A stretch of DNA of 64,000 nt from Panulirus ornatus. Taxonomy: Eukaryota; Arthropoda; Malacostraca; Decapoda; Palinuridae. Made by a program: the position numbers and the translations under genes. This document shows, one piece after another, positions 1 to 12,100 of this stretch. Numbering within the stretch: position 1 is the first letter of the stretch; every line of letters starts with the position of its first letter. The DNA lies in contig NC_092225.1 in the NCBI RefSeq assembly GCF_036320965.1, positions 79,977,113 through 80,041,112 of the forward strand, in the 5' to 3' direction. Below the pieces are notes generated by a model, which made no database searches, was not told where the DNA came from, and was given only the letters and a program-made list of their open reading frames with translations.

Positions 1-735
1 TTCTTGTACTGTTTTGTCACTGTGCTATCCTCGCACTATACTGTGCTGTCACTGTTCTGTACGTCCACTGCACTGTCCTCTCACCGTACTGTAGTCACTG
101 TATTGTATAGTACTGTACTGCGACTCATAAGAATTTGGACCGCTTTCTATTTTTTCTGTTGCCTGGTCTATATCATTAACGCTATATATACAATATATAT
201 ATATATAGTCATCAGCATCATCTGCAGATGATGCTGATGCCATAAGGGAAAGTTCAAAGTGAACAGGATTCCATCAACTATAACTTACGCCAGCGTGGGT
301 CTAGTACATGGAGGTGAAATTTAACCCAAGCAAATGTAATGTAATGAGGACGGGACAAAGTGAAAGACTGTACCATACTCTTACAGTATTGTACTACTGC
401 TATGCTCTACTCTTAATATATTGTAGTCCTAGTGTACTGCAGTCTCACTAACGTACTATTACTATAGTGTACTCAATATAATGTATTCTAAATGTACTGT
501 ACTCTCACTGTATTGTACTATTACTATACTGTACTCTTAATTGTTTTCTAAATCTACTGTACTCTCATTGTATTGTACTATTACTATACTGTACTCTTAA
601 TTGTTTTCTAAATGTACTGTATTCTCATTGTATTGTACTATACTGTACTCTTAATGTATTGTATTCTTACTATGCTCTCACTGTACTGTGCTCTCACTGT
701 ACTGTGTTCTCACTGTACTGTTCACATCTCTTCTG
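1..735. repeat. Degenerate TGTACTGTACTCTCAC satellite-like region
   Basis: Variants of the words CTGTACTCTCACTGTA and TTGTACTATTACTATACTG recur throughout, with a clearer ~60-bp duplication near 530-650. Spacing is irregular, which suggests an old decayed tandem array. Short reading frames here are fragments of the repeat. A 30-bp palindrome lies inside at 210-239. Confidence 0.6.
210..239. repeat. Perfect 30-bp palindrome
   Basis: The segment equals its own reverse complement, centred on CTGCAG with flanking ATGATGCTGATG. It follows directly on a short (AT)n tract at about 190-207. No loop separates the arms. Confidence 0.9.
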
Positions 736-742
736 ACTCTGC

Positions 743-982
743 TGTTGAGCCATAAGCTCATACCAGAGGGGGAGCAGAGAACTCTTACCTCAGCCTTGAC
801 TATAACGAGTGTTGACCATACTGAAGCACCCAGTGTGTCGTTAGCCCACAACACTGATCGTGTGTTGAGCCATAAGCTCATACCAGAGGGGGAGCAGAGA
901 ACTCTTACCTCAGCCTTGACTATAACGAGTGTTGACCATACTGAAGCACCCAGTGTGTCGTTAGCCCACAACACTGATCGTG
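743..982. repeat. Exact tandem duplication, 120-bp unit x2
   Basis: The block starting GTTGAGCCATAAGCTCATAC is repeated at a spacing of exactly 120 bases and I see no difference inside the unit. Because 120 is divisible by 3, a frame on each strand stays open (688-1158 plus, 678-1001 minus). I see no domain in either product and do not call a gene. Perfect identity suggests a recent duplication or an assembly effect. Confidence 0.9.
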
Positions 983-1106
983 TCTTGTGCTGCAAACCCA
1001 CACAACCCGAGGAGTTTCATAATCTATGTGGATATAGCACTAAAAGGTTTTGCTGTGTTTTATGCTCAAACCACAACTTGAAAAGTTTGTCGTGTCATAA
1101 GTTCAC

Positions 1107-2588
1107 ACAACAGGAAGGGTTTAATGTGTTGTATGCTCACAGTACACGAAGGGTTTAATTTGTACGCTCACAGTACAGGTATGCTCACAGTACAGGAAGG
1201 GTTTAATTTGTACGCTCACAGTACAGGTATGCTCACAGTACAGGAAGGGTTTAATGTGTTGTATGCTCACAGTACAGGAAGGGTTTAATGTGTTGTATGC
1301 TCACAGTACAGGAAGGGTTTAATTTGTATGCTCACAGTACAGGTATGCTCACAGTACAGGAAGGGTTGAATGTGTTGTATGCTCACAGTACAGGAAGGGC
1401 TTAATGTGTTGTATGCTCACAGTACAGGAAGGGTTTAATGTGTTGTATGCTCACAGTACAGGAAGGGTTTAATGTGTTGTATGCTCACAGTACAGGAAGG
1501 GCTGAATGTGTTGTATGCTCACAGTACAGGAAGGGCTTAATGTGTTGTATGCTCACAGTACAGGAAGGGTTGAATGTGTTGTATGCTCACAGTACAGGAA
1601 GGGCTTAATGTGTTGTATGCTCACAGTACAGGAAGGGTTTAATGTGTTGTATGCTCACAGTACAGGAAGGGTTTAATGTGTTGTATGCTCACGGTACAGG
1701 AAGGGCTTAATGTGTTGTATGCTCACAGTACAGGAAGGGCTTAATGTGTTGTATGCTCACAGTACAGGAAGGGCTTAATGTGTTGTATGCTCACAGTACA
1801 GGAAGGGCTTAATGTGTTGTATGCTCACAGTACAGGAAGGGCTTAATGTGTTGTATACTCACAGTACAGGAAGGGTTTAATGTGTTGTATGCTCACAGTA
1901 CAGGAAGGGTTTAATGTGTTGTATGCTCACAGTACAGGAAGGGCTTAATGTGTTGTATGCTCACAATACAGGAAGGGCTTAATGTGTTGTATGCTCACAG
2001 TACAGGAAGGGTTTAATGTGTTGTATGCTCACAGTACAGGAAGGGTTTAATGTGTTGTATGCTCACAGTACAGGAAGGGTTTAATGTGTTGTATGCTCAC
2101 AGTACAGGAAAGGTTTAATGTGTTGCATGCTCACAGTACAGGAAGGGCTTAATGTGTTGTATGCTCACAGTACAGGAAGGGTTTAATGTGTTGTATGCTG
2201 ACAGTACAGGAAGGGTTTAATGTGTTGTATGCTGACAGTACAGGAAGGGTTTAATGTGTTGTATGCTCACAGTACAGGAAGGGTTTAATGTGTTGTATGC
2301 TCACAGTACAGGAAGGGTTTAATGTGTTGTATGCTCACAGTACAGGAAGGGTTTAATATGTTGTATGCTCACAGTACAGGAAGGGTTTAATGTGTTGTAT
2401 GCTCACAGTACAGGAAGGGTTTAATGTGTTGTATGCTGACAGTACAGGAAGGGTTTAATGTGTTGTATGCTCACAGTACAGGAAGGGCTGAATGTGTTGT
2501 ATGCTCATAGTACAGGAAGGGTTTAATATGTTGTATGCTCACAGTACAGGAAGGGCTTAATGTGTTGTATGCTGACAGTACAGGAAGT
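1107..2588. repeat. 34-bp minisatellite, about 42 copies
   Basis: The unit contains ATGCTCACAGTACAGGAAGG followed by GYTTAATGTGTTGT. The first ~250 bases mix shorter variants with TTTGTACG in place of TTGTATG. Copies differ by scattered single changes such as GTTTAA/GCTTAA/GTTGAA and CTCAC/CTGAC, and higher-order blocks are visible. There are no unique spacers between units. Confidence 0.95.
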
Positions 2589-3109
2589 ATCTGCAGCCAC
2601 CATCAGGTCACACCACTGCAGGCGTCTGGTAAGCGGTGTTTCCCACATCACAGCACCAGTTAGCTACCTTGGCTCCAGACACATGCTGACAGCGAGCACA
2701 CGTCCCACACACTACACTGCACCTGCAAGATTACCCCACAACTTGTGTGGTTATACCGGGTTCCCACGGTGCAGCCGGAACCCTCCCCACCCCACACACA
2801 CATCTCCCTCTAACCTCCACCTCCCACAGTCGGGGGGGGGGGGGGGGTGAGGCGCCACAAGTAGGCAGTCTTGTGGTCTGGGGCTCCCCCCCCCCCCCCC
2901 CAGTCCCTAAAGCAATCATGATTCCCCCAGTTTCAAGATGTGGCTGCTAACCTACAGCCACAATAAATGTGATCAACTTTGATCATAAACTTGTTGCCAT
3001 ATGATTTATCTTCGTTGCAACTCCTCAATCTACGCATTTTTTTTTTTTTTTAAATATCGTCGTAAATGGTTACGTCATGTGGCGTGAGGCAGCGTGACCT
3101 GTGTGATGG
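2589..3109. other. Low-information sequence with poly-G and poly-C runs
   Basis: This links the 34-bp array to the first hAT-like element. It holds a G run near 2831-2848, a C run near 2886-2901 and a T run near 3038-3051. Short open frames here are driven by those homopolymers. No gene is recognised. Confidence 0.5.
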
Positions 3110-3291
3110 TAGGGGCGTAACCAGGCGGGCGTGTGTATATGGGGCGGGGGAGGAGGGTTCTATGGATGACAGCTGGCTATAAGGGAGGCCAGGGAGGACG
3201 AACCACCCCAACCCAGGCCATACCATAGGCACGCCTCCGTCCTCAACCCAGACGTCAACCAAGGTATATACACACCCAGGCTACGCCGCTG
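3110..3291. mobile_element. hAT-like miniature inverted-repeat element (candidate)
   Basis: The left end reads TAGGGGCGTAACCAGG and the reverse complement of the right end reads CAGCGGCGTAGCCTGGG. Similarity continues inward through a shared GTGTATAT. The pattern resembles the CAG-GGCGTA termini seen at 16276-16675 and known for some hAT transposons. Only ~180 bp lies between the ends, so the element is non-autonomous. No clear 8-bp target duplication survives, so the boundaries are less certain than for the second element. Confidence 0.55.
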
Positions 3292-4072
3292 GTGGGGTAC
3301 CCCTGGCTGTATGTTGACCTTCCATACCCTGGTGGCTGTTGTGGAGCACCGCACTAACGCACTTGATTCAGTCTTTCACCTGACGCATGACACTGGTCAA
3401 CCTGGCTTGCTCAACGCACGTCTATAAAAACGACAGAAGTTGCATTTATGAAGGTCAGTCTACCGTCCGGTTTACCTGGGAAAGTTGTATATTTTTTTAC
3501 GTCGTAGGTTCAAGTTACGGATGAAAGACCAGACCATGACCGGACCTTTAAAAAGCTCCGGATGTAGAGGAAAAAGGAAGAATGATTGAAGAACCACACA
3601 AGGGTTCCTGAGCAGGAAATCCTGCCTTTTAGATAAACCGAGACACATGAGGTTACTTCCTACCCAAAGCGTCAAGATGTCGGTAAAAGTTTATCATCTT
3701 GGGTCATTTCATCAGCTGTCGTCATCAAGGAGTTCACCTGACACTGCTGAGTAACGGTGGTCCGGCTGGCGTACGTACACACACGGGAGGAGGAAGGGGG
3801 AGGGAGGGGAAAGGCTCCCAGTGGTCCCGGATGTAGCTGCTGCTCTGCTGGTTTAACAGCCAATCATGGTGCTGCTGGGAAGGGAGTGGGAGGGGGTTGC
3901 GTGAACCGACACGCCCCAGTGGCCGTGCTCTGCATCCAGCGAACACAGAACACGCAGAGCAAACACCTAACAGAAGACCTACTGGCCTGAAACGAGCTTT
4001 GCCTGCTGAACCGATGGAAAAATCAGTTTTTTTTTTTTGTCTATTCATCTATCTGTTTAGCTATTTCTTTCC

Positions 4073-4074
<2 letters not shown>
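3292..4074. other. No gene recognised
   Basis: Mixed-composition unique sequence with a T run near 4027-4038. Short frames on both strands show no recognisable domain. It ends at a (GA)n tract. Confidence 0.4.

Positions 4075-4155
<81 letters not shown>
4075..4155. repeat. (GA)n microsatellite
   Basis: About 80 bases of uninterrupted GA dinucleotides. Such homopurine tracts can form triplex structures, and they generate Arg-Glu or Ser-Leu shadow frames. Confidence 0.98.
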
Positions 4156-4158
<3 letters not shown>

Positions 4159-4880
4159 TGAGAGCGCAACTAGGAGACGACAACAATGGAGGGTGGTCGA
4201 GCGTCAGGATCCATGTAGGCACATAAGTACATAATCGTAATGACGAAATGAAATAAGAAAACGAGGCGAATTCCTGACCCAATGACAGATAACATCAGAC
4301 GGTCATTAAGAAATCCAGGAATACAGTAGTTGCACTGCAGTACAGAGAAGGGTTTGGGAACTAACTGAAGAGTCGCGGGTTATATAATAAGGGATGGTTT
4401 AGAATTATGGGAAAGAGATAAAGAGGTTTTACGGGTTAGAGTAAGTGATGTGTGGATTCTATAAAGCCATCAGGACTAAACTGTGATGCACAATGTCCCA
4501 TAAGTCTTGAAATATGAACATTTGTTTATTTGTAGGTATATACTGACCCCTGCTTGCGAGTCCAAACTTCTGAGACACTGTAGATTGTAGGGGTAGAGGA
4601 CAGAAGCTCTGGAGATGCTGGAGGAAAAAGAAGTTTCAACCCGGAAGAATTCTACAGCAAACCGTAGAGGAAATACAGTGGAGGAGGAGGCATCCAGGGT
4701 CATGAGACCTCCCCTTCCCCCTGTGCAGTCATGAACCTACGACCCAGGCGTATCTCTTCCTCTTCCAAATAAGAAAAGAGTGAAGATCTCGAGACTTATC
4801 TCCCTTGGCCTTTTTGATCGACAATCATGAGCCATCTTGGCCTCCGCTGACCTCTCCTGACTTGACTTATGAACGCCGGA
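4156..4880. other. No gene recognised
   Basis: AT-balanced unique sequence with only short frames on either strand. No repeat family is recognised before the degenerate 21-bp array. Confidence 0.4.
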
Positions 4881-5090
4881 GATTTCAGACCTTCCGTGTG
4901 AACTTCCCGACCCTCCCTGTTGATGTTTTCGAGCCTGCGTGTGAACACTGTAACCCTCTCTCTGAACTTCGGAACCCATGATCCCACCGTGTGAACAAGT
5001 CGAACCTCTGACCCTCAACGTGAACAGTACGACCCTCCATGTGAACAATACGACCCTCCATGCGAACGGTTCGACCCTCCATGTGAAGTT
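4881..5090. repeat. Degenerate ~21-bp minisatellite (GACCCTCCATGTGAAC)
   Basis: The last three units, near 5030-5090, are regular and read ACGACCCTCCATGTGAACA with minor changes. Earlier units are irregular but keep the GTGAAC and CGACCCT words. The frame 4978-5493 runs through this array and then into non-repetitive sequence, but I recognise no domain in it. Confidence 0.65.
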
Positions 5091-5598
5091 ACACACTCAA
5101 CCTCTGAACAAGTACAATACTGAACCTTTCCATATCAGTATGGGTCAACAGGCATCATATCTTTCTCCATTTGATGACAATCGTAAACCTTCAACTCATA
5201 TCACGAACACGCATCATTTTCCACACTCCTTAAGAACACTGAACAGTTTCAAGCGTATGAATATTCCACCCGATAATCAGCGTGAAACTCATGCTCGTTA
5301 TGTAAATATTCTAAACTTTCTTTCCAGTCGAGGATGTCTCGCGTGCCTCTCTTATGAACTTCCTGACCTCTTGTGTCTCCCAGTGAATACTATGACAGTC
5401 GTCAAACGGCCATTACTGAGACCCCGAGGCGACGACCTTCCTGCAATTAAGAAAGAAGTCCTGCCCGAGGGAGAGGCAACACCCCTGAACTAAAAGGTCA
5501 CCACCAGGAAACTGAAGAAGACGGAGATTCCCACAGAGGAACAGGAAGGAAGAGAAACCTTACAGTCTATAGTCAACTACAGGAAGAAAGCGTCCCCT

Positions 5599-5599
<1 letters not shown>
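5091..5599. other. No gene recognised
   Basis: Unique sequence carrying the second half of a 171-codon plus-strand frame that begins inside the preceding minisatellite. The translated product has no recognised motif, signal peptide or membrane segment, and it begins in repeat DNA. I therefore do not call it coding. Confidence 0.35.

Positions 5600-5672
<73 letters not shown>
5600..5672. repeat. (AT)n microsatellite, 5' of a SINE-like copy
   Basis: 73 bases of uninterrupted AT. A SINE-like repeat begins immediately at its right edge and a second (AT)n tract follows that repeat. Confidence 0.98.
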
Positions 5673-5676
<4 letters not shown>

Positions 5677-5903
5677 GGGGATAGGGGATTAAGAATACTT
5701 CCCACGTATTCCCTGCGTGTCGTAGAAGGCGACTAAAAGGGGAGGGAGCGGGGGGCTGGAAATCCTCCCCTCTCTTTTTTTTTTTTTTATTTTCCAAAAG
5801 AAGGAACAGAGAGGGGCCAGGTGAGGATATTCCAAAAAGGCCCAGTCCTCTATTCTTAACGCTACCTCGCTATCGCGGGAAATAGCGAATAGTATGAAAA
5901 AAG

Positions 5904-5904
<1 letters not shown>
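5673..5904 (+). mobile_element. SINE-like interspersed repeat with LINE-shared 3' tail
   Basis: The copy starts CCCTGGGGATAGGGG, contains GTATTCCCTGCGTGTCGTAG and GGGGGGCTGGAAATCCTCCC, a T-rich run, GAAGGAACAGAGAGGGGCCAGG, and ends in CTACCTCGCTATCGCGGGAA followed by (AT)n. The same order recurs near 24232, 29027, 42077, 45903 and 60918. The segment GGCTGGAAATCC is close to a pol III B box (GGTTCGAATCC), so a tRNA-type origin is possible but unproven. No coding capacity is seen. The 3' tail matches that of the RTE-like LINE at 62827-64000, which suggests mobilisation in trans. Confidence 0.8.

Positions 5905-5969
<65 letters not shown>
5905..5969. repeat. (AT)n microsatellite, 3' tail of SINE-like copy
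   Basis: About 65 bases of AT directly following the SINE-like 3' tail. Confidence 0.98.
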
Positions 5970-5973
<4 letters not shown>

Positions 5974-8084
5974 CAATTTTCCTTACAGGGGAAATGATAA
6001 AATTCTGCGTGACTCTGCCTGGTGAGTGAGGTGATCTCCCGCTGGGAGCCGTGCGTTAGAGGGCTGGGGGTAGGGATGTCGCGGACCGGTGGGAGAGCCT
6101 CCTGACCATGGGTGTTGCGGCCCTGGTTTATGACGCACGCTTGAATAAGTCGGTGGGAGGCGCTGAAGGGTTGGTGTGAGCATGACCTGGGTGATCAGCG
6201 TGAGATTCCTGACCGATGGGGCGTCAACACGCTAACTGTGGAGAGGTACACACACACACACACCCACACCAATCCCCCGGCGATGGCTGTGGTTTAATCG
6301 TCTTACTGTACCTACCAAGACCCGCTATACTGCCTGACTGTGGGCACCAGTCCCTGCAGGTAGGGCCTGCCGCTCTCTGACCGCCTCAAGCCTGCTCCTA
6401 GTACCGTAACCTGGACTGTCTCGCTTCACTTCACTTACCTAAACTCTAAAACATATCGTATATGTAAACAAAAAGTTGAATCAATAAATATAAGTAAAAT
6501 TCTTACATAAAAACTCACCGAGTTGGAACTCAAAGCTGGGGTACTACGCTCCTCCTACTTATCACAGTGAACCAATCGTAGCAAGTTGAGGCTCCTGACT
6601 GGTCCAGGTGGTCGTTACTGAACACATCCAGCAACAGCCTAGTCAACATGTCAGGTTGGTCACAACGATCCTCATGCTCTCGTACCCAACCCACCCAACC
6701 CTGTGGCTCTGCCTACGAAAACTAGAAAAGTGTTGTAGTGAACACTTGTGTCTTCTGGCAGAGGAAAGGACATGAATGACACTACTATATGGAAAATATC
6801 AACATTTATATAAGCAAAATCTATCTGCCAGGTTTAGGTCCAGGCTAAACCTTTAGAAAACTGAGTAACTCAGGAATATACACGCTAGAGTTACGACTCT
6901 TTATGACGTTAATTTTTTTTTTCGATAAGAAGCAGCCGTATAGAATATTTATGAATACAAGTCTAAGCTCACTTTTACGGGCCAAGTGACACACATCTTC
7001 ACCAAACCAGGGAGCGACACCCGACGACGCCACACAGACCGATTACCGACTATTATCTGACATTCCAGTTATTTCTGTGCATTGTTTTGATACAGCACGA
7101 TTCTAAATATACACGATCAGGAAGAGGAATGCATGTGCATTCATACAGCTCGACTTGTATTGTCCTGCTCTGCTTAAGGTTATACAAGTTAAAAGTCACC
7201 TTTGACGAAGCTGCATCATCGTCAGTTGATACAAGAATACAGTTCAGTCGGTCCTGTCCCTCCGACCGAGTGTAGCGCACGCTTAAAACTGAGGTTGGAT
7301 GATACAAATGAAACTCGATTGTATTCATGTGATTGTGTGAATATTATTTCCATCAGTCTTAACAAGACTGATCTAAATCTAAGGCAAACATGCTATTCAA
7401 CATGGCACTTCTACCAAGCAGGCGCCTTTCATGTCTTGCTCACCCGCTCTCTCTTAGCCTTTTGGTTAATGTTTGGAATCGTATCTTATCCATCCAGATA
7501 CTGCGTCGCACGACTCCGTGAATATGTGTTTTCAGTTAAATTATGGAAATACAGGACAACCGTTGGTAGAGATGGAATCCATAACCGTTATGTTCTAGCG
7601 GCTTCTCTTCTTATTGTTAGTTATTATCACTATAATTATTATTGGTATTATCATTGATATTATTTATAAATCTTTCAAGTATGTTGTGAGTGGTCACAGC
7701 TATGGACTATGTAGCCGCGATACACTGAGCACAGCTCTATAATCAAACATCATATCTGCTGCATGTGACTAAAATACTTCTCATCATGTGATAGGAACAG
7801 GAAAATCCCGCTAAACTAGACGTTACACGCATCATTTTCTTTACAGAATATTAGAATAATTTCTTAAAAGCCCAAAGTTGGAGCATTTTAACATTTTAAT
7901 TCACAAACTGTGAATATCAAGGAATTATATGTATTACAGAATCGTCCAGTTCGCTGGGAAGGAGTGAGCAGTGTCACGGGTGGAGACTGATGAGCACCAG
8001 GTGAACTAGTGATGTGGGGACTAAATCATATGCTTCCGACCCCGGGACTGAAAGTCTGGGATTAAACCAAGAGAAAGTCAAATG
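5970..8084. other. No gene recognised
   Basis: Mostly unique sequence with a small (CA)n near 6249-6263. The longest frame (7202-7657, plus) has no recognisable domain. A stretch near 7240-7290 loosely resembles the GCTACATTCAGTAGCAGGGA repeat found at 23352 and 43783, too weakly to call. Confidence 0.4.
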
Positions 8085-8270
8085 AGATCTTGAAGTCGTT
8101 CGTTATAAAAGCTCTCGAGGACGTTATATAAGCCCCTGTGAGCGTTTCAAGTGCTTAGAAAATTCATACGAGCCCTTAGGAACGTTACATAAGGTATTGA
8201 CAGCAATACATAAACAGGAGAACGTTGAATCTAAGCGTTGTATGAGCTCTTAAAGAGCTTTATTGATAAA
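8085..8270. repeat. Degenerate tandem repeat with GAGCCCTTAGGAACGTTA-type units
   Basis: Words such as GACGTTATATAAGC, GAGCGTTTCAAG, GAGCCCTTAGGAACGTTACATAAG and GAGCTCTTAAAGAGC recur with spacing of roughly 30-36 bases. The array is strongly decayed. Confidence 0.4.
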
Positions 8271-8599
8271 GAGGTTAGAAGAGCAACTGGAAGCTTTGTA
8301 TGGCCTCGAGAGCCTGTATATCACATAAACATTTCGGATTATTATAAACTTCCATTGCCACGACTCCCCCCCTGCGCCGGAAGCTTTCCTAACGCGTGTC
8401 TAATAGCCAAGTCTTCCCCCAGCAGGCGTGACGGTCTTCCAGGAGTGCTTCGTAAAGGGATGTGCTTCCGCAACCAGCAGTTCTCACGGCCTTATCATTG
8501 TGTTGAGCTAGTCGACCATGCCGCCTGGTTATTTTCACGTCTGCTTGGGACCATTAATTCGAGAGAGTTGTCTTTAGAGTTAGTTTAGAAGTAAGTAGC

Positions 8600-9127
8600 G
8601 TGGGTTCAAAAATATCAAAGGGCAACACTAAAAATATATTTTTTTTGGTTATGAGTTCTAACCTAACATGCAAAGACTGATATGTACAGCTCATCCTTAA
8701 GGTCAAGGCTGCACAACAAGTCAAATTCCATTAAATTAGTACTATTTTTCATCACTTATTGCTGCTTTAAATTGAGACGAGGTTTAGATATGGTCAACGC
8801 AACAATCTTTAACACAGGAACTATAAAAACGCCCCAATCAATGCTGGATGAATAAACTCTGGACTTGGTAGACAGTTTGCTGGTTACTAAATGTCCAGCC
8901 GGTTTTCTGTTCGAATAAAATCTTCAATAAATCTGAGCGGTTGCCGTGTACACCCGGACGTTGGCCTGGCTAGGCTAACAAGTCTTCGTCAACCAGGCGA
9001 AGCCAACCGTTCACACTGCTGTTAATTTTCTCAAACTTTCGATTTGAAATGTTTCAACGATGTGCACATTGAGGAAAATATGGATTTAACAATAGATGAT
9101 AAACTCGCACTGTTAGTTTTCTGCGCG

Positions 9128-9128
<1 letters not shown>
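8600..9128. other. No gene recognised
   Basis: AT-rich unique sequence with no frame of note. Confidence 0.4.

Positions 9129-9165
<37 letters not shown>
9129..9165. repeat. (CA)n microsatellite
   Basis: About 37 bases of AC dinucleotides. Confidence 0.97.
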
Positions 9166-9168
<3 letters not shown>

Positions 9169-12100
9169 GTGACAAACGACAATCATAGAAAAGTATGTAA
9201 TAATGATGATATTCCGAAGCATTATATATAACCCCCGAAATATCCTGAATTCCAAACGTCACAAATCAAAACCTAAAATGTTTACAGAAACCTTAAAGGT
9301 ACATCTGTGGATATATTTCCCAAATTGTTGGTTATTTCGTAGCATTTTCCGTTTGCTTCTTACGATGTACGATGATGTCTCGTAACAAATCGTTGACTCG
9401 CCCAAGTTGACTATTAACAGCGCACCATTTTAAATGAGCACCAGGTATTATATCATGTGAACTGTACTGAATAGTGAGGAAATATCATCCTACATGTGGC
9501 CCGAATCTTTCACGCACGCCTTCATCACACTCATTTATTTTACGATTACCATTTAGCTCTCAGAAGATATTAGTATGTGTCAAAAGTACGCGCGTAAAAT
9601 ATTGAATCACATACCACATGCAATAGTTCAGGGTACTCTGATGAAGGGTTCCTGACGCTAGTTTGTCGCCAGAGTTGCACCGCTGGAAATATTACCACAA
9701 AAACGTGTCCCTCGAGCGAGCGTCACGGCTTATCAAGCCGCGTGGACGGTGATGTGCACGACTGGAAGCCACTTTTTCGGTCAGTGCAATAATTCCTCAG
9801 ACACCTACAACAACTGAGGCGAATATCTATCACTTTTTCAAGTCGTCTTCTAAGTTTTTAGTACTAGAACGTGTTCCATGAATCCTTACTCTTATTTGTG
9901 AAATCTTAAGTTTTCTAAGACTACCCTCAATTCTCAGTTTATAAAAACTAACCTTAACCACTGACTCTTATTAAAGAAACTTCCTTGAAGGATTGTCGAG
10001 AGGAACAGTTCATGGTTGGCGACATAACCGATGTTCCTGAAGCCACTGGAAGTGCTTAAATGAGTTGAAAGTCTGTGTAGCCTCACTCCGCGAACCAGGC
10101 TCCTGCAGAACAGGTCTGGGGTAGAAAGGCTGTCGGAGGACCTGACTGCCCGCTAGACACCAGCCAAGATTGGGTCACAGCTTTACTCTCATCAGTTGAG
10201 TCTTCTGGACGAGACCATTATCTGCTTTTTTTTTTTTTCTTTCCATGATTTGTTTAAACTTTTCTCTGGAGTCTCGTTATTCTATTATTGCCAGGGACGT
10301 CGCACGATTTTTCAAGCACAAATTTTTTTGGTGTGGTCTCGTCTCAGCCGTCCGTCACAAGCATATCCCAGGTATCCGTCACTACCCTTCCTAGCCGTCC
10401 GTCACTCCCTATTCCAGCCATCCGTAACCATCCATCCCAGGCACCAACCATCCATCCCAGGCACCAACCATCATCTGTCCCATGTGCCGGTCAGCAGCCC
10501 CTCATGTGCTGTTGTGACCGGGGCCAGCAGCCTCCCCACCCCTGTTACCTTTACATTCACAACCAAGTGCTCTACCAGGAGGCATCTTTCTTTTCCAGGG
10601 CTTCTACGACCACTGGCACTGCCCTCCTACCTCGTGTGGGTCACTCCACGTCCCTGGACACTGGCGCTACCCTCACGTCCTCCGTCGTTCCAGAGGACAC
10701 TGCCTCTCTACATCTGTTCTGATGACGGTGTCTCACACAAGGTATTTCCTCCGGTTGTGCTGGTTACACTTTATTTCCTAATGCACTTCATCTTTACATA
10801 CTCATTCAAGTAATCTTTCACCTTCCAGTGTCCATTTGCTTTCGCTCACATTCCGGGTTTTGTATACTCTGAGAAAAACGCCAGAAATAAACGTATAAAC
10901 GACAGCGTTAACGGGGACACTAGAAGGCTAATGTGCAGTAGCGGGGAGACGGTGATAGCTCAGAAAACTACCGAATGGAATCAAATTATCTTTGACAAGT
11001 TGTATCTTATTCTTTTTTTCAGACAACTCAGTCGTGGGCCAATCAGGCCTCTTGTTGTCTGTCTTTCTCATGTAAACTCATGTAAACAGTGTTTTTCCTT
11101 CTCTTATTCTCACCAGTTTCCTGCTGTTCTTTAGATATTTTCTATTTTCATGTTTTTGTTCATGTTAAACGTACCAGTTCTTCATCATAGAGATCAAACC
11201 GTGAATGAAGCATACGACTGGTAGTAGATATACATGAAAACAGACGAAAACAAAAGGATAATAATGGAAGATTTTCCAAGGTGAAAAAATCTGAGTTTTA
11301 CAAAGGCCGAGTTGAGGACGGAGGTGTGCGGAGGGAGGTGTGCGGAGGGAGGTGCGAGTGGTCCCTGCAAGAGGTGCGTGTCCTCATGTCTGGCACTGTT
11401 GTGGTACACCTCCCTGTTGTACCCCAGACCGCACAACCGACACACCCCTCCCTCCATCACTTCACTTACCATGTAAATGCATAAACAATTTCCCTATGCT
11501 ACCCAGTCCTCCTTAACATTTGCCTCACTATGTTATAAGGGGATTCAGTCTTTGGGACACAGTCCTTGGACCTTCTATGCATATCTGTATCATTCTTTGC
11601 GCCATAGCCCACAAGATGGGGGTAGGAATGCACAATCAAACAGCCGCTTTTGCTGCAAAAATCATTCCATCCTATCGCCACTGCCTCCTTCCCGTCACAA
11701 CACTCCAACTCTACTGCTCCATCTATATATTTCCATCCTCAGACTTAGTACAAATTTCTCCTTTCATCTTCCTTGCCTAAATGTACCATCCCTTCGTGTC
11801 TTTTTGTCGCAGCTTCATATTGTATGATGAGTAGCATATGACGACCCGCCACACTGCCTCTCCCAACGTTGTCGAAAACCTTCCATGTATCTGTAAGGAT
11901 TATCCTTTTGACTGCTCGTCAGTCCACTTGCACGGGACGGTCGCTTCCCTCCCTCACATCAACCACGTATGATGTGCGACCTCATGAGCCACATGTTACA
12001 TTCTATCGTCCCTCATGATTTTGTCCCTTACGCTCTCCCTACACTCAATCCTCACTATCTCCCCTGACTTATCTCACCAGGTCAGCTGTTCCTGTGTACC

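Noticed and set aside
1107..2588. CRISPR-like direct-repeat array
   Set aside because: Units of 34 bp follow one another with no unique spacers, and the surroundings are eukaryotic repeats. It is a minisatellite.
7233..7290. Third copy of the GCTGCGCTACATTCAGTAGC repeat
   Set aside because: Only short words match, in inverted sense, with many differences; too weak to annotate.
10196..10813. 205-codon plus frame as a protein gene
   Set aside because: A second frame (10288-10722) overlaps it, the region includes CCATCC-type repeats, and no domain or signal is recognised.
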